Origin: an uncultured Proteiniphilum sp.
GTDB taxonomy: Bacteria; Bacteroidota; Bacteroidia; Bacteroidales; Dysgonomonadaceae
Length of the DNA stretch: 5,728 bases
Assembly (NCBI RefSeq): GCF_937873925.1
Contig: NZ_CALNAT010000088.1
Location: 1-5,728, forward strand
Reading direction: 5' to 3'
The notes beneath the pieces were generated by a model. That model was not told the origin of the DNA. It was given only the letters and a program-made list of their open reading frames with translations, and ran no database searches. This document shows, piece by piece, positions 1-5,501 of the stretch. Both the position numbers and the translations under genes were made by a program. Every line of letters begins with the position of its first letter. Position 1 is the first letter of the stretch.

Positions 1-67
1 GCAACTGATTGAATTCGGTAAAAAATTCTTCAATCACTTTTACCTTATGATGGATAAATTCCTGCAT
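1..67 (-). CDS. Start of a third operon gene, truncated by window edge (hypothetical)
   Basis: An ATG at 67-65 directly follows the TAA stop (70-68) of the preceding gene, giving the junction TAAATG with no spacer. The frame then stays open to the window edge and reads MQEFIHHKVKVIEEFFTEFN and onward, 22 complete codons. Stop-to-start abutment of this kind is typical of translationally coupled genes in one operon. The visible peptide is charged and probably helical; it shows no signal peptide or recognisable motif, so no function is assigned. By context it could be another member of the DUF2589-associated gene set, but the visible part is too short to tell. The main uncertainty is that a 22-codon open stretch can occur by chance; the junction is the supporting evidence. 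Confidence 0.6.
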   Translation of the reverse strand, partial: MQEFIHHKVKVIEEFFTEFNQL

Positions 68-766
68 TTATTCGAAAATGATTTCCTCAACCTGCTGCCC
101 GTTTTTATCCGTGAATGTTACTATTCTTATCCCTTCCTCTTCCATTTCAATATGAAGATTGATGAATAATTTGTCTTTATCTTCCACTCCCGAAGTATTC
201 GGGTCAATATAGATATCATTCAATGTAGTGGATACCATAGTATAACTATTACTGATAGCTTCCGTAAGAATCCTCTTCATCTCGGCCGCTTCAACTTCCA
301 CGGATGCGTCTTGAGGCCTGAATATGCCGATATTCAACGATTTAATTTGAGGCAGGACATCTATTTTTTTTATCTCATCCCCAATATTCTTTACCTTCTT
401 CTGGTCTTTATTTTCAAGCGTCTTGAAAAGTAGTTTGAATTCCTGATTTTGTATCTGCTCTTTCGTGACCGGAGAAATATTGAGTTCCTTTTCTTTATTC
501 ACCGTCCTGATCCTTTCATTCAGATCTACAAGGAATTTATCCTCATCAAGTTTGAAATTGTATTTCGAAAGAGCATCAATATCAGTAATTTTCAAAGGGA
601 TATCCATCTTAATGCTCGGAAATGCGTATCTCGGCGCCTTGAAATATTTCAAATAGTCGTGCCGGGCATATTCTTTAGCAACAAGAATCGTCTTTTCATC
701 GGCTTTTTTACGAGCCTGGATTATCTCATTGTTGAGATAATCCAGGTAATCTGAAAGTTTGATCAT
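68..766 (-). CDS. Hypothetical protein, second gene of the DUF2589 operon
   Basis: This 232-residue protein is not one I recognise by sequence. The frame is open from 829, but I place the start at ATG 766 (MIKLSDYLDYLN). It lies 4 bases after the stop of the upstream gene, whereas the longer version would overlap that gene by 59 bases and begin with an unlikely peptide rich in W and R. Residues 1-40 look like a charged helix. Residues 42-60 (FKAPRYAFPSIKMDIPLKI) alternate polar and hydrophobic residues around prolines, suggesting beta strands. Residues 85-140 are very lysine/glutamate rich and probably helical. The C-terminal part (about 153-232) is mixed and ends in a predicted strand-turn-strand (GIRIVTFTDKNGQQVEEIIF). 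There is no signal peptide, membrane segment or catalytic motif, so it is probably a soluble cytoplasmic partner of the DUF2589 protein. Codons 7-18 form a perfect hairpin, listed separately. Confidence 0.8.
   Translation of the reverse strand: MIKLSDYLDYLNNEIIQARKKADEKTILVAKEYARHDYLKYFKAPRYAFPSIKMDIPLKITDIDALSKYNFKLDEDKFLVDLNERIRTVNKEKELNISPVTKEQIQNQEFKLLFKTLENKDQKKVKNIGDEIKKIDVLPQIKSLNIGIFRPQDASVEVEAAEMKRILTEAISNSYTMVSTTLNDIYIDPNTSGVEDKDKLFINLHIEMEEEGIRIVTFTDKNGQQVEEIIFE
715..746. repeat. Perfect 14-bp inverted repeat with 4-base loop inside a coding start region
   Basis: On the plus strand CCTGGATTATCTCA (715-728) is followed by the loop TTGT (729-732) and then the exact reverse complement TGAGATAATCCAGG (733-746). 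It lies within codons 7-18 of the second operon gene, 20 bases after its ATG, so the mRNA could fold into a stable stem-loop near the ribosome entry region. There is no T tract after it, so it does not look like an intrinsic terminator. A role in translation or mRNA processing within the operon is inference. Confidence 0.85.
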
Positions 767-770
767 TTTC

Positions 771-1646
771 TCAGTTTGTTGAACCCAATAAACCCAGTAC
801 TTTTTCCAGACCGGCCGGCATCTCATCATTGGTTGCCCTCACTTTCACTCCCAGGGAGTACTCTTTTTCCACCTTTATACCAGTGCTGGAAGATCTTTTG
901 TATGAAACATCCACTTTAAATTTTACCGGCCCCCATCCGCCCGAAGCCCCGGCGCTGATGCCAAATTCATCACTTACGTTCTTTGTATATGTGGAGTTAA
1001 GCTTTACGTTAAAGTCCACTTCACAAGACTCTATCCTGAAACTCGGCACATTGAGGAGTGCGATAAACGGCACACTGATTTCCGTATCTTGCTGGATTGT
1101 AGGCGAGTTTCCTTCCGGATTCTCAGGATCGTATTCAGGATTCGGTACATTTTTCTTATATTTGAACTCCGCCATTCTAAGTTTTTTTTCACCTGACGAA
1201 TCCGTTTCGAATCCTACTTCATTGATAAAACTGACAGTGCTTATCGAGGCATTTGACTGTGCCTTAACACAAGCGTCCAGCGGACCTCCGATAATTGTCG
1301 CAAAATCGATGCTCCCCAATTCGGCGGCAAAATCGGCACTTGCCGCGTCGGATGTGATAAAAAGCTTATCGTCTTTGGCTATTTGCCCGAAAATCAGCTT
1401 TAACACATCGGTGGAAGCCCCCGCTATCGTATTTTCCCATTTCGGATCATATCCGGTTTTAAAACTGTCGACAATTTCCAGAATATCCTTTTTGGTAAGG
1501 CTTTGCAGTTCCGAAGGAGCAATTCCGCTAACCTGTTCATACACGGATGGAGTTAAAGAACTTTCCAATCCCGATAACAATTCAATCAATTCGCTTTTTG
1601 TTTTTTTACTGTGATCTTCTTGCAAGACCGATTTTAGAGTTTTCAT
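771..1646 (-). CDS. DUF2589-family protein with N-terminal extension
   Basis: This 291-residue protein belongs, from its pattern, to the DUF2589 family (PF11655), whose biochemical function is unknown to me. The family core spans about residues 112-285. It opens with IDFATIIGGPLDACVKAQ and SISTVSFINEVGF, continues with the VPFIALLNVPSFRIESCEVDFNVKL segment (positions 192-216), and closes with the typical EMPAGLEKVLGLL ending (275-287). Residues 1-110 precede the core. They are helical and charged (KTKSELIELLSGLE, LTKKDILEIVDSF), an extension beyond the short members I recall. Residues 167-182 form a proline/asparagine-rich loop. No signal peptide or membrane segment is seen, so a cytoplasmic location is inferred. 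The ATG at 1646 is preceded only by a weak purine stretch (GCGAGAACA), as is common in Bacteroidetes. The next gene begins 4 bases after the stop, so the two are almost certainly co-transcribed. Confidence 0.85.
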   Translation of the reverse strand: MKTLKSVLQEDHSKKTKSELIELLSGLESSLTPSVYEQVSGIAPSELQSLTKKDILEIVDSFKTGYDPKWENTIAGASTDVLKLIFGQIAKDDKLFITSDAASADFAAELGSIDFATIIGGPLDACVKAQSNASISTVSFINEVGFETDSSGEKKLRMAEFKYKKNVPNPEYDPENPEGNSPTIQQDTEISVPFIALLNVPSFRIESCEVDFNVKLNSTYTKNVSDEFGISAGASGGWGPVKFKVDVSYKRSSSTGIKVEKEYSLGVKVRATNDEMPAGLEKVLGLLGSTN

Positions 1647-1664
1647 TGTTCTCGCATTTTTTTT

Positions 1665-1902
1665 AATAATACAATTAAAGTAAGCTATGATTTATAAAAT
1701 TTATTCCTATTCTTTATCGGATATTTTTCATTGATGTACGACATATACATATTTCTTACAAACATACAGGATACCCGGAAAAATTCTTTGTATTTTTCAT
1801 TTATAGCTTTGTAGGAATCATGCGTTAACAATCGGACTTTTTTGTATTATTTTTATACAAATAAAATCCAAGACACTGATTATTAATATGAAAATAATAC
1901 AA
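1665..1902. repeat. Three copies of AATAATACAA in the spacer
   Basis: The 10-base sequence AATAATACAA occurs on the plus strand at 1665-1674 and 1893-1902 (both followed by T), and on the minus strand at 1851-1842. The first copy lies about 20 bases upstream of the DUF2589 start codon; the other two face each other 41 bases apart, close to the end of the regulator gene. Repeats of this kind could be operator half-sites, but the base composition is so A/T-rich that chance recurrence is possible. Confidence 0.4.
1759..1766 (-). promoter_or_regulatory. Candidate Bacteroidetes-type -7 promoter element for the DUF2589 operon
   Basis: Read on the minus strand, 1766-1759 is TATGTTTG, an exact match to the TAnnTTTG -7 element used by the primary sigma factor of Bacteroidetes. 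It points toward the DUF2589 gene, whose ATG is about 110 bases downstream. I see no good TTTG -33 element 19-21 bases upstream, so the assignment rests on one short motif in an A/T-rich spacer. Confidence 0.45.
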
Positions 1903-1911
1903 TATTACTTT
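1891..1911 (-). terminator. Weak A/T-rich hairpin downstream of the regulator gene
   Basis: On the minus strand AAAGTAATA (1911-1903) pairs with TATTATTTT (1899-1891) around a TTG loop, with one G-U wobble. It sits about 30 bases after the regulator stop codon, where a terminator would be expected. The stem is almost entirely A-U and no clear U tract follows beyond the stem itself, so this is a weak candidate. Confidence 0.2.
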
Positions 1912-1941
1912 TTACGGGAGTATAAATACAGGCGATCCGAT

Positions 1942-2901
1942 TTACCGGGGTAAACGGCGGTATTGCGAGGGAGAGAGTTGGGTGAATCTCTTAAAAGTAC
2001 GGGAAAAATAGGCTATGTCATAGAAACCGCAATCGTAGGCAATCTGCCCGATGGATTTGTCTTCGAGTGCCAGTCTCTTTTTAGCGCATTCAATACGAAG
2101 CCGCATCATAAATTCCGAAGGAGTATATCCGGATATTGCGCTCAGTTTCCTGTTGAGTTGGGAACTGCTGATACAAAGCTTTTCAGCGAGAGAAACAACC
2201 GTAAAATGAGGATTGTGCATCTCACTGTACACAATATCCGTCGCCTTCTGAAGAAAATCCATGTTGACATCTTTTTTCGGAGTAGCATCGTTCTTAAGAA
2301 TAGAACGCATATATTTCTCCTTGAGTAGGTGGCGATTCCCTAACAGAGTTTCCATCTGGACCAGTAATTCACCGGAGTGAAAAGGTTTCCGGATATAGGC
2401 GTCGGCGCCATATTTCAATCCTTTCAACTGATCATCCAACGTACTTCTGGCCGTCAGTAAGATGATGGGAATATGATTCAACAATGCCGATTCGCGAATT
2501 TCGCGACAAAGGGTTAACCCGTCTTTATTGGGCATCATGATATCGGTGACAATGATATCGGGTATGAGCTCCGTAGCCAGTTCCATGCCCTCAATTCCAT
2601 CGTGGGCCATCACTAAATTGTATTCCGCGGACAGGAAAGACTTCACAAAAAGCAATACATCTTCATTGTCTTCAATCAATAGAACGGTAGGGCGTAATTT
2701 TGAATGCCCTTCTCTTATGGGTTCGGTACCCGCCCGGGGAGACAGTGACTTCTCAATCTCGGGGAACACTTTCATCCCGGATGAAATATCCGCTTCATTT
2801 TGATTCCGGGTTTGAGACTTCCATACGCCGGAGTGTTGCAGAGGTAGTATCACCGTAAATATAGAACCTTTTGTCTTCACTCTCCACCTCAATTTTCCCA
2901 T
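1942..2901 (-). CDS. Response regulator with AraC-type DNA-binding domain (C-terminal part of a frameshifted hybrid kinase)
   Basis: This 319-codon open frame encodes the output half of a Bacteroidetes hybrid two-component system. Its first residues come from reading through the kinase gene in another frame. Residues 12-21 (GSIFTVILPL) are the conserved final strand of a histidine kinase ATPase domain, so the ATG at 2901 is probably not a natural start. A receiver domain spans about residues 71-186, with acidic pair E77/D78, phospho-acceptor D120 in VTDIMMP, T150 and K172 (RKPF). An AraC-family helix-turn-helix domain spans about 214-317, ending in GFYDIAYFSRTFKRF and SPSQYRR. In an intact system the kinase would phosphorylate D120 in cis and the AraC domain would bind target promoters. 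If made separately, an alternative start is ATG 2775, 19 bases after the kinase stop. The domains themselves look complete. Confidence 0.85.
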   Translation of the reverse strand: MGKLRWRVKTKGSIFTVILPLQHSGVWKSQTRNQNEADISSGMKVFPEIEKSLSPRAGTEPIREGHSKLRPTVLLIEDNEDVLLFVKSFLSAEYNLVMAHDGIEGMELATELIPDIIVTDIMMPNKDGLTLCREIRESALLNHIPIILLTARSTLDDQLKGLKYGADAYIRKPFHSGELLVQMETLLGNRHLLKEKYMRSILKNDATPKKDVNMDFLQKATDIVYSEMHNPHFTVVSLAEKLCISSSQLNRKLSAISGYTPSEFMMRLRIECAKKRLALEDKSIGQIAYDCGFYDIAYFSRTFKRFTQLSPSQYRRLPR

Positions 2902-4834
2902 TCATCATTTCAACCATCTGCCGGGTATAACTTAATCCTATTCCGCTGCCGCTATTTTTATCGGTTCTGTTGCCTTGATAAAAAAGCTCAAAGACGTGCT
3001 CCAAATCCTCTTTCGCTATACCCTCCCCGGCATCAGCTATCTTAAGGGTAAATTTATTGTTGACCCTGGCGGTGGTCACGAAGATCTCACTCCCCGCTGA
3101 GCTGAACTTTATGGCGTTCGACACCAGATTTTGCAGTATATTATCGATGTAATGCGGAATGAAGTCCATGATGATAGTCGGCTCACTGCTCAAAAATATC
3201 AATTTCAAATTTTTGTTTTTCGCGTAAAGGCGGAAGGAGTCGACGACCATCTGCACATACACCACAATATTTCCTTTTTGCCACTGAGGATTATCTATAC
3301 CCGCATCTATCTTCGACATATCCAGCAACTGATTGACCAGCGATAACAAATGGGTTCCCTGACGGTCTATCGCTCTCAGATAGGAATTCATCTCCGCAGG
3401 AGTGATCTCTTTTTCAGCCTGCAATTGATTGCTTAATCCGAGAATGACTGTAAGCGGCGTACGAAATTCGTGCGTTACATTCGTAAAAAAATTCGTTCGC
3501 ACCCTGTTCAGTTTCCGTAAAATCTTATTGCTGTTCGTACGTTGGATGTAAGCATAAAAAAGGGCGATCAGGGAAAAGATAAGGAGCGCCACCGATATAA
3601 CGGAAGCATAGAGGATGGTGCTTTTCTGCCGGGCTTCCATCTCGTTCCGGAGATTCAGATGGGCGATATTTTGTCTGTACTTATTGCGTTCATAATTCAA
3701 ACGCATATCTATCACTTTATTCAGTTTTTGTATATTCTGAATAGTGTCTTCGAACGATTTGCTTATTTTGAAATCGTTCAGAGCAGCGGTAAAATCACCC
3801 CGCTTAAGATTATATTCGTGTAACAGATGGTATGCTTTTGAAAGATGCTCAGGCGAGCGGATTTCTGCAGCGGCCTGACGGGAGAGGTTGATATATTTCA
3901 ACGACTCTTTCTCATCGTTCTTATGCAGCCGTATGCGTGCTATCGCCAGAGTTGCCTCCAGCCAATGCCATGGATCAGATATTCCGTTCATCACATCATA
4001 AGCTAACTGGTATTCACGTTCCGCTTTGTCAAATTCATTCTGTAACTCATAGATATGGCCGAAGTGAATATAACATAACCCGATCCCCAGTTGTGATTTT
4101 GCAAGCATATTATGCTCCATGGAACGCTGGTAATAGAAAAACGCCGAATCATACCTCTGCTTTTCTTCGAAGACAGCGCCTATATTGGCATAATTGATGG
4201 CCTGTCCGAGATCGCTTCCCAGTGCTTTTTCTTCCGAAAGGGCTTCCCTGAACATATTTTCAGCTTCATCCAAATTACCGAATGATAGATGGACATTGCC
4301 TATACCGTTAATGGCCATGATACGGTTCTTCCGGCCGGTCTTTCCATTTCTCCCCGAAAAAGACTCAGCCATCTGCAATGCCTGGTAGTGGTAATCGGAG
4401 GCTTCGGGCAGAGCGCCAATCCTTCTGAAATCGGTGCCGATATTGTTAAGAGCCTGAGTAATCCCGAGAGTATCCCGGATATTATAAGCCGCAACAAGCC
4501 CCTGTTGGTGGTAAGCTATCGCGTCCGAAAAATCGGAGGAGATCCGCATACGCTCTCCTAATTCCCTACATAGTAAAGAAATGGCTACATCATCCCGGAC
4601 AGAAACACTCTCCTCCAATAATAAGCGAAGGGAATCGACGGATAAATCCATCCGGGATATTTTTTCTTCCCACTTTTTTTTCTTTTCGTCTAAAGAATAT
4701 TGATCTTTTTCTTTTTGAACACAGGAAAAAAACAGGAAAAGAACAATCAGAAGCAGTCCCGTTCTATAAAGAGCGGGACGATCCCCGTTGCAGGAAACAG
4801 ATCCATACCTTACTGGCGCTAATTGTGGGTGCAT
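2795..4834 (-). CDS. TPR-containing membrane sensor histidine kinase (N-terminal part of a frameshifted hybrid kinase)
   Basis: The frame is open from 4927, but I choose ATG 4834 (MHPQLAPVRYG), giving 679 residues. A promoter element lies at 4859-4852, inside the longer version. Residues 24-38 (RTGLLLIVLFLFFSC) form a hydrophobic signal ending in a lipobox-like Cys 38, so it may be a lipoprotein signal or an uncleaved anchor. Residues about 80-365 are helical tetratricopeptide-type repeats (for example ALNNIGTDFRRIGALPEASDYHYQAL and FGNLDEAENMFREAL in part), probably a periplasmic sensor. One transmembrane segment lies at 405-431. The HisKA domain follows, with H455 in THEFRTPLT. The ATPase domain shows N-box residues N569/N573, the DAGEGI box (601-606) and GSGIGLS (629-635). 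After K655 the family sequence breaks off and 24 unrelated residues lead to a stop, because the frame shifts. The ligand is unknown. Confidence 0.85.
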   Translation of the reverse strand: MHPQLAPVRYGSVSCNGDRPALYRTGLLLIVLFLFFSCVQKEKDQYSLDEKKKKWEEKISRMDLSVDSLRLLLEESVSVRDDVAISLLCRELGERMRISSDFSDAIAYHQQGLVAAYNIRDTLGITQALNNIGTDFRRIGALPEASDYHYQALQMAESFSGRNGKTGRKNRIMAINGIGNVHLSFGNLDEAENMFREALSEEKALGSDLGQAINYANIGAVFEEKQRYDSAFFYYQRSMEHNMLAKSQLGIGLCYIHFGHIYELQNEFDKAEREYQLAYDVMNGISDPWHWLEATLAIARIRLHKNDEKESLKYINLSRQAAAEIRSPEHLSKAYHLLHEYNLKRGDFTAALNDFKISKSFEDTIQNIQKLNKVIDMRLNYERNKYRQNIAHLNLRNEMEARQKSTILYASVISVALLIFSLIALFYAYIQRTNSNKILRKLNRVRTNFFTNVTHEFRTPLTVILGLSNQLQAEKEITPAEMNSYLRAIDRQGTHLLSLVNQLLDMSKIDAGIDNPQWQKGNIVVYVQMVVDSFRLYAKNKNLKLIFLSSEPTIIMDFIPHYIDNILQNLVSNAIKFSSAGSEIFVTTARVNNKFTLKIADAGEGIAKEDLEHVFELFYQGNRTDKNSGSGIGLSYTRQMVEMMNGKIEVESEDKRFYIYGDTTSATLRRMEVSNPESK
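2867..2875 (-). other. Frameshift point between kinase and regulator frames
   Basis: On the minus strand the sequence GACAAAAGG (2875-2867) carries a run of four A. In the kinase frame it reads D-K-R and then leaves the family pattern. In the regulator frame the same bases continue as K-G-S-I-F-T-V-I-L-P-L, the expected end of the ATPase domain. Removing one A (or adding two) joins MNGKIEVESEDK to GSIFTVILPL and restores one frame from 4834 to 1942, about 963 residues with one A removed. The coding content on both sides is otherwise intact. Confidence 0.85.
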
Positions 4835-4851
4835 TGCCTTGATTTTCCATA

Positions 4852-4859
4852 CAAATATA
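4852..4859 (-). promoter_or_regulatory. Bacteroidetes-type -7 promoter element for the sensor kinase
   Basis: Minus strand 4859-4852 is TATATTTG, an exact TAnnTTTG match, 17 bases upstream of ATG 4834. Transcription would begin only some ten bases before the start codon, giving a very short leader. The -33 region about 20 bases upstream has GTTT rather than a clean TTTG. The location between the rplI terminator and the kinase gene supports it. Confidence 0.6.
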
Positions 4860-4986
4860 ATCAATGAGGGTAATGTATAAAACTTTTTTAATGAAAATTT
4901 GTAAATATCAGAAAATCCATCGCTCAAACCCTGTTACAAATAATATTACTATGACCGTCACAAGAAAAACCGGTGGAAGCAGCATG

Positions 4987-5016
4987 AAAAAAGCCCCGGA
5001 AAAAACTTCGGGGCTC
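4987..5016 (-). terminator. Intrinsic terminator of the rpsR-rplI operon
   Basis: On the minus strand AGCCCCG (5015-5009) pairs exactly with CGGGGCT (4998-4992) around a 10-base loop, and a T run follows (4991-4987). It begins 27 bases after the rplI stop codon. The G/C-rich stem with a T tail on the minus strand only shows that it ends the ribosomal protein transcript and insulates the kinase gene. Confidence 0.93.
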
Positions 5017-5042
5017 TTTGTATATAACGGGGTGCAGGACTT

Positions 5043-5486
5043 TTATTCCGCAATCACTTCAAATGGGATATCCACTGAAACCTCTTTGTGAAGTTTCACC
5101 ACGGCATTGTAGTTCCCTACCTCTTTCACCGGGTCTTTGATCACGATCAGTTTCCTTTCCACTTCAAAACCTTTTTCTTTCAATGCATCGGCAACCTGAA
5201 TGCTGGTAACCGAACCGAAAATTGTCCCGGTAGAACTGGTCTTTGCCCCGATGGTCAGTGTAACACCTTCCATCTTATCGGCAAGCGCCTGTGCGTCTGC
5301 TTTTATCTGGGCCACCTTATGGGCACGCTGTCTCTGGTTTTCAGCCAGCACCTTCTTGGCGGATTCACTGGCTATCACCGCTTTACCCTGGGGGATAAGA
5401 AAATTACGCGCATACCCTTTTCTCACATTCACTACATCGTCTTTGTAGCCTAAACTCTGTATGTCTTCTTTTAAAATTACTTCCAT
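5043..5486 (-). CDS. rplI: 50S ribosomal protein L9 (bL9)
   Basis: This is a complete 147-residue L9, the usual length. L9 binds 23S rRNA through its N-terminal domain and extends from the large subunit near the L1 stalk, where it influences reading-frame maintenance. The N-terminal domain (1-50) shows MEVILKEDIQSLGYKDDVVNV and the family signature GYARNFLIPQGKA (24-36). A charged connecting helix covers about 41-74. The C-terminal domain (75-147) has the TGTIFGSVTSIQVADAL segment (86-102) and ends in VSVDIPFEVIAE. The start at ATG 5486 is fixed by the N-terminal family match and by an AAGGAGG ribosome binding site. It lies 15 bases downstream of rpsR in the conserved rpsF-rpsR-rplI order and is followed by a terminator. 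Confidence 0.98.
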   Translation of the reverse strand: MEVILKEDIQSLGYKDDVVNVRKGYARNFLIPQGKAVIASESAKKVLAENQRQRAHKVAQIKADAQALADKMEGVTLTIGAKTSSTGTIFGSVTSIQVADALKEKGFEVERKLIVIKDPVKEVGNYNAVVKLHKEVSVDIPFEVIAE

Positions 5487-5493
5487 TTCTCTT

Positions 5494-5500
5494 CCTCCTT
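5494..5500 (-). promoter_or_regulatory. Strong Shine-Dalgarno sequence of rplI
   Basis: Minus strand 5500-5494 is AAGGAGG, 7 bases before the rplI ATG and just after the rpsR TAA stop (5504-5502). Bacteroidetes genes usually lack so complete a Shine-Dalgarno sequence, and the other starts in this window do, so L9 translation may be initiated unusually strongly. Confidence 0.85.
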
Positions 5501-5501
5501 T

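Larger units (their letters stand above)
1647..1941. other. A/T-rich intergenic spacer upstream of the DUF2589 operon
   Basis: No gene is supported in this 295-base stretch on either strand. It separates the end of the regulator gene from the DUF2589 operon and is markedly A/T-rich compared with the flanking genes. It holds a minus-strand TATGTTTG element (1766-1759), three copies of AATAATACAA, a 7-bp inverted repeat TTTGTAT/ATACAAA (1841-1847 and 1855-1861) and a weak hairpin at 1891-1911. About 110 bases between the promoter-like element and ATG 1646 would form an unusually long, A/T-rich leader if that promoter is real. Confidence 0.75.

Noticed and set aside
767..829. Longer N-terminus for the second operon gene, starting at 829
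   Set aside because: It would overlap the upstream gene by 59 bases and begin with an implausible R/W-rich peptide; ATG 766, 4 bases after the upstream stop, fits better.
829..1614. A 261-codon open frame on the plus strand opposite the DUF2589 gene
   Set aside because: It is antisense to a gene whose own frame matches a known family and sits in a clear operon. The translated peptide is rich in S, L and F with no motif, as expected of a shadow frame.
1804..1811. TAGCTTTG, a plus-strand match to the -7 promoter element
   Set aside because: The nearest TTTG is only 13 bases upstream, and no plus-strand gene lies downstream.
2491..2506. TTCGCGAA followed by TCGCGA, a palindrome-like stretch
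   Set aside because: It lies inside the receiver domain coding for CREIRES, is short, and is explained by codon use.
4835..4927. Longer N-terminus for the kinase, starting at 4927
   Set aside because: The extra 31 residues cover the promoter element at 4859-4852 and push the signal-like segment away from the N-terminus.
4864..5091. Plus-strand 75-codon frame between kinase and rplI
   Set aside because: It runs across the rplI terminator and into rplI on the opposite strand, with no protein-like features.
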